A stretch of DNA of 64,000 bases from Sphingomonas telluris. GTDB taxonomy: Bacteria; Pseudomonadota; Alphaproteobacteria; Sphingomonadales; Sphingomonadaceae. The notes beneath the pieces are model-generated. The model had not been told where the DNA came from. It did not search any database and saw only the letters and a program-made list of their open reading frames with translations. Positions 26,476 to 35,900 of the stretch are shown here, in pieces. The position numbers and the translations under genes were made by a program. The stretch is from the NCBI RefSeq assembly GCF_022568775.1, contig NZ_JAKZHW010000002.1, positions 571,501 through 635,500 of the forward strand, read 5' to 3'. Each line of letters begins with the position of its first letter. Within the stretch, counting starts at the first letter, position 1.

Positions 26476-27396
26476 TTAAGCGGCGTCGGGAGGCACGACG
26501 ACGTTCCGCCCACGCGTCAGGGCTCCAAGCATCCCGCCGAGCGCCAGGAAAGCGCCCGCGACTGCCAACGGCGTCCAGCGATAGCCTTCCAGCGCCGTCG
26601 AGAAGGCCATGGCGATGATCGGCACTATCACACTCGAATAGGCCGCCTTCGCGGGGCCGATCTTGCGGACCACCGGATAGTACAGGCTGAACGTCAGCAC
26701 CGACGCCGGCAGGGCAAGGTAGAGGACGCCGGCCCAATAACCGATGCGATTATCGAACACCGGCGGGCCGGCCATCGTCAGCGCGAATGCGACATTCAGC
26801 ATGGCGCCGGTCGCCATCGACCAGGCTAGCATGGCGAAGAGCGGAAAGCGCCGGACTTCCGGGCGAGCCTGGTAAACGTTGGCCGCCGACGCTCCGATCA
26901 TCCCCACGAACGTCAGGCCGAGGCCCACCGCGATTTCATCCGCTCGTGCGGCATGCTGCTGAAACTCATGCACGAACAGCATGCTGATCCCGACGATCGC
27001 GACGAGAGAGCTCCACACGAAGCGCTTGCTCGGCCGATGGCCGAGGAATGCCCATGCCATCAGCGTGCTGGGAATGAGAAGCAGGGCGAAGATGGTCGCG
27101 ACGATGCCGGACGTGATGTGCCGCTCGGCGAGGTAGACGGCGTTGAAGTTCACGCAGAACTGGGCAAGCCCGAGGAACAGTGCCGGCAGCAGCGCTCCAC
27201 GCCCCAGTCCCAGCTTTTCGCCTTTCCACCGCGCAACCGCGGCCATCGCAACGGACGCGAGGATGAACCGGTATGCGACCGACCATTGCGGCGGCACCGT
27301 GCCGATCTGGTCGCGAATGACGATCCAGGTCGACCCCCAGATGGCCGTAAAGATAGCGAATGGCAGGACGACGTCCGTCGCCCGTGAGTGCCTCAC
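26476..27396 (-). CDS. DMT-superfamily (EamA) transporter
   Basis: The 306-residue inner-membrane protein has about ten hydrophobic segments arranged as two EamA halves. The N-terminal half contains LPFAIFTAIWGSTWIVIRDQ and the second half PASVLTFSLYYPVVRKIGPA. The family exports amino acids, nucleosides or other small metabolites; the substrate cannot be inferred. The start overlaps the stop of the threonine aldolase gene by 4 nt, so the two are cotranscribed, and a role in amino-acid export would fit. The convergent lipoprotein gene ends 1 bp away. Confidence 0.85.
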   Translation of the reverse strand: MRHSRATDVVLPFAIFTAIWGSTWIVIRDQIGTVPPQWSVAYRFILASVAMAAVARWKGEKLGLGRGALLPALFLGLAQFCVNFNAVYLAERHITSGIVATIFALLLIPSTLMAWAFLGHRPSKRFVWSSLVAIVGISMLFVHEFQQHAARADEIAVGLGLTFVGMIGASAANVYQARPEVRRFPLFAMLAWSMATGAMLNVAFALTMAGPPVFDNRIGYWAGVLYLALPASVLTFSLYYPVVRKIGPAKAAYSSVIVPIIAMAFSTALEGYRWTPLAVAGAFLALGGMLGALTRGRNVVVPPDAA

Positions 27397-28394
27397 AGGG
27401 CAGCGATGGCGGCCGCCAGCCGCTCCACGGGTTCTCCGCCTTGGTCCCAGCTGGTGACCAGGCGAATTTCGCCCGGAGCCCAGTCGTAGAAGTCGAAGCC
27501 GGCTGCCCGAAGCGTGGCCGCTTCATCGGGAGTCGCGCGAACGAAAATCTCGTTGGCCTCCACGGGATAGACCAGGCGCTCGCTGGCGGCCGCCGCAATG
27601 GTCCGGGCAGCGGCGTTCGCCGAGCGGGCGTTCTCGAGCCAGAGGTCGTTCTCGAGCATGGCCAGGATCTGCGCAGCCATCATGCGGCCTTTCGAAAGGA
27701 GATGTCCGGCGCGCTTGCGGCGGACGGCGACCTCTTCGGCGAGCCCGGGCTTGAAAAGGATCAGCGCCTCGGCGTTCAGGCCGCCGTTCTTCACGAAGCC
27801 GAACGACAGTGCTTCGACGCCCGCTCGCCACGTCACGTCGGCCGGGCTTGCTCCCGTGCTGACGATCGCATTGGCAAAGCGTGCGCCGTCCATGTGAAAG
27901 CCGAGGCCGTGGGCCTTCGCGCGTTCGCCAAGGGCGCAGACTTCATCGGCCGTATAGGCCAGCCCGTACTCGGTGGCATTGGTGATCGACAGCGCTTTGG
28001 GTTGGACCTGGTGCACGTCCTTGCGGATGCGCGCGACCGCTGCATCGACCGCCTCCGGAGCGACCTTGGCGCCCGGGCCGTCGACGAGCATCAGCTTCGC
28101 GCCGTGCGTGTAAAAGGCGGGCGCCCCAGCCTCATCATTCTCGATATGCGCATCGCGGTGGCAGATGACCGCGCCGAACGGCGGGCAAAGTGCCGCCAGC
28201 GCAAGGCAGTTCGCTGCGGTACCCGTCGCGACCCACAAGGCGCTCAAGTCTGTCTCGAACAATTCCGAGAAGGCGCCGTCCAGCTTCTGGCTGAGCTCGT
28301 CGCCGTCATAGGCGGTGCTCAGCTCGTTGGACTTCGCAATGGCCTCGATCACCGCCGGATGGGCGGCTGCCGCATTGTCTGAGAAGAACCGCAT
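27393..28394 (-). CDS. Low-specificity threonine aldolase
   Basis: This 333-residue PLP enzyme cleaves L-threonine or allo-threonine to glycine and acetaldehyde. Seen are MRFFSDNAAAAHPAVIEAI, the substrate loop YDGDELSQKL, the cofactor region ALWVATGTAANCLAL, HMDGARFANA with the PLP-contacting Asp, and the Schiff-base Lys in SFGFVKNGGLNAEA near residue 200. The ATG at 28394 matches the family N-terminus; an in-frame TTG at 28430 would add 12 residues without homology. It is divergent from the BlaI-type regulator, with the twin operators between them. Confidence 0.88.
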   Translation of the reverse strand: MRFFSDNAAAAHPAVIEAIAKSNELSTAYDGDELSQKLDGAFSELFETDLSALWVATGTAANCLALAALCPPFGAVICHRDAHIENDEAGAPAFYTHGAKLMLVDGPGAKVAPEAVDAAVARIRKDVHQVQPKALSITNATEYGLAYTADEVCALGERAKAHGLGFHMDGARFANAIVSTGASPADVTWRAGVEALSFGFVKNGGLNAEALILFKPGLAEEVAVRRKRAGHLLSKGRMMAAQILAMLENDLWLENARSANAAARTIAAAASERLVYPVEANEIFVRATPDEAATLRAAGFDFYDWAPGEIRLVTSWDQGGEPVERLAAAIAAL

Positions 28395-28460
28395 GACGTG
28401 CCGAATGGCGGCGGCGGCACCGCCGGTCAATGGCAGCGAAATTTTGGGGCTTGCGCGTGC

Positions 28461-28490
28461 GCTACAAATGTAGCACGCTACAAAAGTAGC
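28461..28490. promoter_or_regulatory. Tandem BlaI-type operators
   Basis: Two 14-bp inverted repeats, GCTACAAATGTAGC at 28461-28474 and GCTACAAAAGTAGC at 28477-28490, lie 16 bp centre to centre. They match the TACA-n-TGTA style of BlaI/MecI operators. They sit 20 bp before the blaI-like ATG and 66 bp from the divergent threonine aldolase start, so autoregulation is very likely and control of the aldolase possible. Confidence 0.8.
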
Positions 28491-28510
28491 GCGAAAGGAT
28501 TCCGAGTCTT

Positions 28511-28900
28511 ATGCTCAACAAGCTGCCCCCAAGAGAGCGCCAGATCGTCGACCTGCTGTACCAGCACCACGGCGGTCTGCTGGTCGCGGAGATCTGCGAA
28601 TCGCTCCCCGACCAGCCGAGCGGATCGGCCGTGCGGACGATGCTCAAGCGGCTCGAGGACAAGGGATACGTGCAGCGCACGGAATCCGAGAAGGGCTTCC
28701 TCTACAGCCCCGCAGTCTCCGACGCGGTCGCCCGCAAGACCGCTCTGTCGGACGTCGTCCGGGTCTTTTTCAACAATTCACCGGCCGGAGCGGCTACTGC
28801 GCTGCTCGGCATGTCCGGGCTCGACTCGTCGGAGCTGGATGAGATCGAAGCGATGATCGCCAAGGCTCGCGCCGCCAAGAACGGCAAGGGAGCGAAGTGA
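28511..28900 (+). CDS. BlaI/MecI/CopY-family repressor
   Basis: The 129-residue protein is a winged-helix repressor of the BlaI/MecI type: PPRERQIVDLLYQHHGGLLV, then SGSAVRTMLKRLEDKGYVQR as recognition helix and wing, and a C-terminal dimerisation helix region (SELDEIEAMIAKARAAKNG). In the family, the linked M56 peptidase is activated by a signal and triggers repressor cleavage. AAGGA lies ahead of the ATG and twin operators lie just upstream. Its TGA overlaps the peptidase ATG by one base. The inducing signal is unknown. Confidence 0.92.
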   Translation: MLNKLPPRERQIVDLLYQHHGGLLVAEICESLPDQPSGSAVRTMLKRLEDKGYVQRTESEKGFLYSPAVSDAVARKTALSDVVRVFFNNSPAGAATALLGMSGLDSSELDEIEAMIAKARAAKNGKGAK

Positions 28901-30573
28901 TGGAATATCTGCTTTCAATCGCCGCCAAGTCCCTGCTGATCGCGGGCGGAACCCTGCTGCTCCTTAAGGTAATGCACCGGCGGTCTTCGTCAGACCGCAG
29001 CTGGGTCGCACACCTCGGCCTGCTGGCGTTGCTGCTGCTGCCCGTCGGCGCGCTGGCGCTCCCGGCACTGAACGTCGTCGGACCGGCCTTCCTCGCCACG
29101 GACGCGACGCCCGTATTTTCTCCCGCACACAACGGCACGATCGTGGATGCTCCCGCCGCGTCGGAGGTCGCGAGCAGTACCGAACCCTTTCAGCCTGCGA
29201 CGGCAGGCGGCGGGGGCGCCGGCATCGATTGGCTCTTCTGGGCCTATGTCGCTCCGGCTGGCATGCTCCTTCTGCTCACCCTGATCGCGCTCGGTCGGCT
29301 GCGGCTGCTGAAGGCGAGGGCGAAAGTTCTGCTCGAGCCGCACTGGCTGCAGGCGCTGGCGCAGGCGCAGCACCGCATGGGCTTCAAGAACGGGACTGCA
29401 CTGCTGACCAGCGATGAGCTCCGCTCGCCGATCAGCTGGGGCCTGATGCGTCCGGTGATCCTGCTCAACACCGACGCGACCAAGGCGCGCGACGAAGCCG
29501 AAGCGATCATCGCCCACGAGCTGGCGCACGTCGCCGGCCTCGACTGGGCGAAGCTGATGCTTTCGCGGATCACGGTGGCCCTGTTCTGGTTCAACCCGCT
29601 GGTCTGGCTGTTGGCTCGTGAGGCGCACCAGCTTCGCGAGGAAGCGGCCGACGACGCAGTGCTGGCAGCGAACATCGAGGATACTCAATACGCCAACCTG
29701 CTGGTCGGCATTGCGCGACACGAGTGCAACGGATTGCTGCTCGGTGCGCACGGCGTTGCGCCCGGCAAGGGGTCGCTGACACGCCGCGTGAAGCGCGTGC
29801 TCAACGCCGCGCTCGAGCGGGCACCCGGCGGGTGGCGGTGGAGCAGTGCGGCGGCGTTCTTCGCCGCTGGCATGACCGTTCCGGTTGCTGCTCTCCAGTT
29901 CGTGGCGCCGACCATCGCCTCGGCACAGTCGGAGGGAAGGTTCGTGGCCGACGCACCGCCTGCGCCCCATTCCGTGGCGAATGTCGCCGAAGCTCCCGCG
30001 CCGCTCGCGCCCCCGGCAGTTGCTCAAGTTCCGGCTCCGCCGGCCACGCCGATCGCTCCGGAGGCGCCTCGCGCAATGGTGGACGTGAGCGCAACCACGC
30101 AGGCGGCACTCGCAGCAGCGAGTCACGCGACCGCCGAAGCGCATGACGCGATCGATCGAGCGATTGCGCTGAAGGCCGTCGGCGCTTCGCCCGCCTATGC
30201 CCAGGCACTGCGAAACGCTGCGCCGAATATGCACCTGTCGAACGAGGACATTATTGCGCTCAGGGTGATGGCGATTACTCCGGAGTATCTCGGGGATCTC
30301 GCGCGATCCGGCCTTCCAAACCTCGATGCGGACGCTGTCGCCGAAGCGCGCGCGCTCAACATCGACGGCAATTACATCCGGGGAATGGCCGCGGCCGGAT
30401 ATCGTGGGATCTCGCTCGACGATCTCAGCCAGATGAAGGCGGTGGGGATCACGCCTGCGGACGCCGCGCGATACCGAAAGGCGAGCCGCGGTCTTCCGAG
30501 CGTGGACGCGCTGGTCACGGCCAAGACGTCCGGCCTGACGCCGGAGGACATCGACCCCGACGACGGCGAGTGA
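28900..30573 (+). CDS. M56 (BlaR1-type) membrane metallopeptidase with C-terminal 29-residue repeats
   Basis: The 557-residue protein has an N-terminal membrane segment (LLSIAAKSLLIAGGTLLLLK), further hydrophobic spans, the zinc motif IIAHELAHVAGLDW near residue 205, and FWFNPLVWLLAREAHQLREE with the third ligand region. The last membrane span (SSAAAFFAAGMTVPVAALQF) leads to a Pro/Ala-rich linker. From about residue 420 to the end there are four or so repeats of about 29 residues (for example RALNIDGNYIRGMAAAGYRG). BlaR1 has a penicillin-binding sensor there; it is absent here. A GTG three bases earlier is an alternative start. The secreted protein encoded 99 bp downstream carries the same repeats. 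Confidence 0.88.
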   Translation: MEYLLSIAAKSLLIAGGTLLLLKVMHRRSSSDRSWVAHLGLLALLLLPVGALALPALNVVGPAFLATDATPVFSPAHNGTIVDAPAASEVASSTEPFQPATAGGGGAGIDWLFWAYVAPAGMLLLLTLIALGRLRLLKARAKVLLEPHWLQALAQAQHRMGFKNGTALLTSDELRSPISWGLMRPVILLNTDATKARDEAEAIIAHELAHVAGLDWAKLMLSRITVALFWFNPLVWLLAREAHQLREEAADDAVLAANIEDTQYANLLVGIARHECNGLLLGAHGVAPGKGSLTRRVKRVLNAALERAPGGWRWSSAAAFFAAGMTVPVAALQFVAPTIASAQSEGRFVADAPPAPHSVANVAEAPAPLAPPAVAQVPAPPATPIAPEAPRAMVDVSATTQAALAAASHATAEAHDAIDRAIALKAVGASPAYAQALRNAAPNMHLSNEDIIALRVMAITPEYLGDLARSGLPNLDADAVAEARALNIDGNYIRGMAAAGYRGISLDDLSQMKAVGITPADAARYRKASRGLPSVDALVTAKTSGLTPEDIDPDDGE

Positions 30574-30672
30574 CGCCGACCGACTGAACTAAATTCCGAC
30601 TGACGACCAACCAACGCCCGGCCTCGGGCGAACGGGCGAGCCTTGCCCAAGCATTTTTGAAGGAGATTTGCG

Positions 30673-31548
30673 ATGATACGTATGTTCGCATTCCTTGCCG
30701 CGATCTTTGTTTCGATCGTCGCGGTGACATCGGCCACTGCGATTGCCAGCGACGGCGGCCCGATCAGCTTCCGCATCGACGCAGACCGCGGCAACGCTGG
30801 CGAGGTCAAGGCGACCTTCAGCAAGCGGGACCGCAAGCACAACGAATGGTCCACCGGCATTCCGGTGAACCAGCTGGAAGGCTTCAGCGTCGCGAGCCTC
30901 CGGTCAAGCTCAAGCCAGCCAGTGCGTTTCGCGGTAGTCCGCGATGCCGGTCGGCTGGATTGCGCCGGTACGGGCAGTCGCTCGGTGGCTTCGGGTGGCT
31001 GCACGTTCGCGGCGAGCGCGGCGTTGAGCGACTTCCTCGCGAGCCGGGGCGTCCGGCGACCGAACGAGGATGAGAGCTTCTCGATGATGGCGCTGAACGT
31101 CCGCCGCGACTTGGTCGAGGCGCTCCATGCCGCGCGCTATCCCGCCCCAACCCCCGAAGATCTCGTCGGTCTTACTGCGCTCGACGTGAACACAGCTTAC
31201 ATTTCGGGCTTGTCCCGCGTCGGTTACAGGCCGCCGAACCTGGAGGCGCTTCTTCAGTTCAAGGCGCTGAACGTCACGCCCGATTACATCGAGGGCTTCG
31301 TTCGCCACGGCTATGGCAACATGAACCCGGATGAGCTGGTCCAGCTCAAGGCGCTCGACATCAGCGCCGATTATGTCGCGAGCTTCCAGCGTGTCGGCTA
31401 TCGCAACCTCACCGCCGATCAGCTTGTGCAGCTGAAGGCGCTTGGCGTGACTGCGGACTATGCGCAGGCCGTGCAGCGCGGGAGCGCGCAGCTGCCTTCG
31501 CCGGACAAGCTGGTCGAGCTTCGAGCGATTGGCTTCCAGCCGCGTTGA
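30673..31548 (+). CDS. Secreted repeat protein, probable partner of the M56 peptidase
   Basis: The 291-residue protein has a signal peptide (about residues 1-26, ending ATAIAS). An N-terminal domain at 30-130 of unknown fold contains two Cys. Five repeats of about 29 residues follow from about 139 to 283. Each has the form KAL-x-[VI]-[ST]-x-[DE]-Y-[IV], then an aromatic/Gly-Tyr turn and P/T-D-x-L-V-x-L; three successive copies begin KALNVTPDYI, KALDISADYV and KALGVTADYA. The same repeat ends the preceding M56 peptidase. AAGGAG precedes the ATG. A periplasmic ligand, co-sensor or target is plausible; the function is not known. Confidence 0.7.
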   Translation: MIRMFAFLAAIFVSIVAVTSATAIASDGGPISFRIDADRGNAGEVKATFSKRDRKHNEWSTGIPVNQLEGFSVASLRSSSSQPVRFAVVRDAGRLDCAGTGSRSVASGGCTFAASAALSDFLASRGVRRPNEDESFSMMALNVRRDLVEALHAARYPAPTPEDLVGLTALDVNTAYISGLSRVGYRPPNLEALLQFKALNVTPDYIEGFVRHGYGNMNPDELVQLKALDISADYVASFQRVGYRNLTADQLVQLKALGVTADYAQAVQRGSAQLPSPDKLVELRAIGFQPR

Positions 31549-31551
31549 CCG

Positions 31552-32946
31552 CTAGCCGGCGCGCGGGCTCGCCTGCCATCCGCCTCCTAGCGCGCGGAAC
31601 AGGTCGATTTGCGCGTCGGCGACCTGGCCGTTGATGTCGGCCACCTGGGCCTGCGCTTCGGCGAAGGTCCGCTCTGCGTCCAGCAAGGCGAGCGAGTCGA
31701 CCTGCCCCTCGCGCTGCTGCGCGCGAACGATGTTCGCAGCGATCTCCGCCTCATCGCGCGCGGCCTTCAGCGCCTCGCGGCGGCGCAGCGCGTTCGCGTA
31801 AGCCGAAAGCGCCGTTTCGGTTTCCTGCAGTGAGCGCATCACCGTTCCGTCGAACTGCGCCAACGCCTCCTGAGTGCCTGCCTCGGCACCGGCGACCCGC
31901 GCTCTTGCGCGCGCGTGATCGCTGAACGACCAGCTGATCAGCGGTCCCAGCAGGAAGCCGATGGGATTGCTGAACAGGTTGCCGAGGCTTCCCGCGCTCG
32001 AACCCACCGACCCGCCAAGGGTCACCTGCGGGTAGAGCTCCGCCGTGGCGACGCCGATGCGCGCGGTTGCGCCCGCCAGCCTGCGCTCGGCTGCGCGAAC
32101 GTCGGGCCTCCGGGCGAGCAGTTGCGCGCCGTCGCCGACCGGGATCGGGTGCGCGAGGTCGAGCGAAGAGGTGCGCGCGCCCGCATTTACGGGGAGTTCG
32201 GCGGGCGCGCGGCCGGTCAGCACAGCCAACCGGAAAAGAGCGGAATCGCGTTCGGCGGCAATGGTCGGAAGCTCCGCCTGCCGCTGGTTGCGGAGCGCGG
32301 CGATGCGCGCAGTATCGAGCCGTGTAGTCTGGCCGATGTCGACCTGCTTCTTCGTCAGGCGAAGCGATTCATCGAGCAGCGAAACAATACGCTGTCCGAC
32401 CGCCAGCCGCTCGGCCGCGCTCGCCGCATCGGCGTAGGCTCGCGCCGTATCGGACACGATCGCGATGCGGACGGCGTCGGCGTCCGCGTCCGCAGCTCCG
32501 ACGTCGGCGCGGCCCGCTTCGACATTCCGGCGGACTCGCCCGAACAAATCGACCTCGTAGGCGACCTGAAGTCCGGCATCGAAACTCGTCGACGCGTCGG
32601 ACTCCGTAACATCGCGGCCGTGGGTCACACCCGCGTTCACACCGCCCTGCGGCAGGCGATCCACCTTGATCTCACGCAGCGCAGCGCGTGCCTGGGCAAG
32701 GCGGGCGACCGCCGCACGGACGTCCGTGTTGTGAGCGAGCGCGTCGGCGATGAGGCTGTCGAGGACCGGATCGTTGTACAGCCGCCACCAATCGTCCGGC
32801 ACCGGCGCGAGCGCCTGCACCGACGGATTGTTCGCGGCAACGAACGGACCGGCTGCCGTCGACGCGGTTGCGGGCCGAACATAGTCGGGTCCGCTGCTGC
32901 ATGCCGCGAGGGCGAGCGCCGACACTGCGATGGTCAGTCTCTTCAT
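31552..32946 (-). CDS. RND efflux outer-membrane lipoprotein, NodT family
   Basis: The 464-residue TolC-like channel has a lipoprotein signal (MKRLTIAVSALALAACSSG, Cys16). The family start is PDDWWRLYNDPVLDSLI, followed by two OEP repeats with long helices (RAAVARLAQARAALREI; SSAGSLGNLFSNPIGFLLGP). It forms the outer-membrane exit duct of the tripartite pump. It starts 11 bp after the RND permease stop in the same operon. AAGGAA precedes the ATG. The C-terminal end lies 3 bp from the stop of the convergent repeat protein, so no terminator space is left. Confidence 0.93.
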   Translation of the reverse strand: MKRLTIAVSALALAACSSGPDYVRPATASTAAGPFVAANNPSVQALAPVPDDWWRLYNDPVLDSLIADALAHNTDVRAAVARLAQARAALREIKVDRLPQGGVNAGVTHGRDVTESDASTSFDAGLQVAYEVDLFGRVRRNVEAGRADVGAADADADAVRIAIVSDTARAYADAASAAERLAVGQRIVSLLDESLRLTKKQVDIGQTTRLDTARIAALRNQRQAELPTIAAERDSALFRLAVLTGRAPAELPVNAGARTSSLDLAHPIPVGDGAQLLARRPDVRAAERRLAGATARIGVATAELYPQVTLGGSVGSSAGSLGNLFSNPIGFLLGPLISWSFSDHARARARVAGAEAGTQEALAQFDGTVMRSLQETETALSAYANALRRREALKAARDEAEIAANIVRAQQREGQVDSLALLDAERTFAEAQAQVADINGQVADAQIDLFRALGGGWQASPRAG

Positions 32947-32957
32947 CGTGAAATTCC

Positions 32958-35900
32958 TTATTCTGCCGGCAGCAGCGCGAGCTGCTCGTCGCCCGCCGCA
33001 CCGCCGCGCCGGCGCTGGGCCAGCCGCTGACCGAGCGTGCGGCAGGCGACGTAGAAGGTCGGCGTGAAGATCAGGCCGAACGCGGTGACGCCGATCATCC
33101 CGAAGAACACTGCCGTGCCGAGCGCCTGGCGAAGCTCCCAGCCCGGACCGCTCGCGATCACCAGCGGCAGGGTGCCGAGGACGAATGCGAAGCTGGTCAT
33201 CAGGATCGGACGCAACCGGGCCCGCGCCGCATCGACGGCGGCGTCGATCGGCCCGAGCCCGCGCTCTTCCGCCTGCTTGGCGAACTCGACGATCAGGATC
33301 GCATTCTTCGCGGCCAATGCGATGAGGACGATCAGGCCGATCTGCGTCAGGATGTTGTTGTCCAGCCCGCGCAGGTTCACGCCGGTCATCGCCGCCAGCA
33401 ACGTCATCGGTACGATGAGGATGATCGACAGCGGAAGCAGCAGGCTTTCGAACTGCGCCGCCAGCACCAGGAAGACGAACACCACGGACAGAGCGAAGAT
33501 CAGGATGGCGATATTGCCGGCCGCCTGCTGCTGGTACGCGATGCCCGTCCACTCGGTGGAGAAGCCCGCGGGCAGCTTGGCCGCCAATTTCTCCATGATG
33601 TTCATCGCCTGGCCCGTCGACGTTCCCGGCGCAGTCTCGCCGTCCACCTCGACGGCCGGGAAGAGGTTGTACCGTGTGACGCGATACGGCCCCGTCTTGT
33701 CCTGGAACGTCGCGACCGAACCGATCGGCACCATCGCACCGCTGTTCGAACGAGTCTTCAGCTGGGCGATGTCGCTCGGGTCGTCACGGTACTGCGCATC
33801 CGCCTGAGCGGTCACGCGATAGGTGCGGCCGAGCAGGTTGAAGTCGTTGACGTAGGCCGATCCGAGATAGACCTGCAGCGCCTCAAAAACCCGCTCCGGA
33901 GGAACGCCGAGCATGTCCGCCTTGGCGCGGTCGATGTCCGCCCAGATGCGCGGGGTGGCCGTGTTGTAGAGCGTGAAGACGTTCGCGAGATGCGGGTCCT
34001 GGTGCGCTTCGCCGATCAGCTGCTGGGCAGCCTGTTCGAGCGCCTGGTAGCCCTTGTCGCTGCGGTCTTGCACGATCATGCGATAGCCGCCGCCGCTGCC
34101 GATACCCTGGATGACGGGCGGCGGGATGACGAAGACGAACGCCTCGTCCATGTCGGCCAGAGCGGCGCGCATGTCGTTCTCGATGTTCTGCTCGGTGCGG
34201 TCGGTCCCGGCGCGCTCCTCGAATGGCTTGAACGTGACGTAGGCGGCGCCGGCGTTGGATGCCTGCGTTCCCGAGGCTCCGTCGAAGCCGGAGAACATCA
34301 CCGCCTGGTCGACGCCGGGCACCTTGCGGAGCTTGGCGACGGCCTTCTTCAGCACCGCGTCCGTGCGCTCGATGGAGCTTCCGGGCGGGAGCTGGATTGC
34401 GGCGAGCGCGTAGCCCTGGTCCTGCGAGGGTATGAATCCGGCGGGCGTGTAGACGAAGATGCCGACGGTCAGCGCGACGAGCCCCGTGTAGATCGCAAGC
34501 GCTCGCTTCGGTGCGCGCAGGATGCGGCGCGTAAAGTTGCTGTACCAATCGCTCAGGCGATTGAAGCCGTCATTGAAGCGGTCGCCGGCGCGATGGACGA
34601 AGCCCATGATGCCGGACTCCGCGCGATGTTCGCTCTTCGGCTGCAGGAGCCGCGCGGCCAGTGCAGGCGAGAGCGTTAGCGACAGCAGCAGCGAGATGAT
34701 CGTCGAAGCCGCAATGGTCACCGCGAACTGGCGGTAGAATTCGCCCGTGATCCCGGTGAGGAAAGTGACCGGCACGAACACCGCGCAGAGCACGAGGACG
34801 ATCGCCACGAGCGCCGTCGAGACTTCATCCATCGACCGGTGCGCCGCTTCGCGCGGAGACATGCCGCTCTCGAGGTTTCGCTCGACATTCTCAACCACGA
34901 CGATGGCGTCGTCGACGACGATGCCGATCGCCAGCACCAGGCCGAACATCGACAGCGTGTTGAGCGAATAGCCGAGCGCCAGAAGCACTGCGAACGATCC
35001 GATGAGCGACACCGGAATGGCGACGATCGGGATGATCGCTGCACGCCAACTCTGCAGGAACACGATGATCACCAGGACGACGAGCAGCATCGCTTCGAGA
35101 AGCGTTTCCTGGACGGCGGTCATTGATTCGCTGATGAACTCTGTCGGGTTCCAGATGATCCGGTACTCGAGTCCCTTCGGAAAGCTCTTCGCAGCATCCG
35201 CTAGCTGCGCCTTCACACCCTCCGCGGCCGCAAGTGCGTTCGTTCCCGGACGCTGCGTGATGCCGAGGATGATAGAGTCCGTGCCAGACAGATAGGCGTT
35301 TACGCCATAGTCGCTGGCGCCGAGCTCGACGCGCGCCACGTCGCGGAGGCGCGTGATCGCGCCGGTCGTCGGATCGGTACGGATGATGATGTTCGCGAAT
35401 TCGTCGGCCGTCTTGAACCGGCCCTGCGTTTCCACGTTGAGCTGCTGCGCGGCGCCGGTGTCGTACGGCGGCTGTCCGACTACACCGGCGGCGACCTGCA
35501 CGTTCTGCGAGCGCAGCGCATTAACGACTTCGCCGGCGGTCAAGCCGAGGGTCGAAGCACGGCCTGGGTCGATCCAGACGCGCATCGCATAGTCGCGGGC
35601 GCCGAAGATCTGGACGTCGCCAATACCGTCGACGCGGGTAAGCCGATCACGGATCTGGGTGAGCGCGTAGTTGGACACGTAGCCGCGATCGAGCGAGCCG
35701 TCCGGCGACAGCACGTTCACGGCCATCAGCCAGCTCGGCTGCTCCTTGCGGACGACCACGCCCTGACGGCGCACTTCTTCCGGAAGCGCCGGCTCGGCCA
35801 GCGCCACGCGGTTCTGCACGAGCACTTGAGCCGTATCGAGGTTGGTGCCGATCTTGAACGTGACGGTGATCGTTACCCGTCCGTCCCCGGTCGACTGCGA

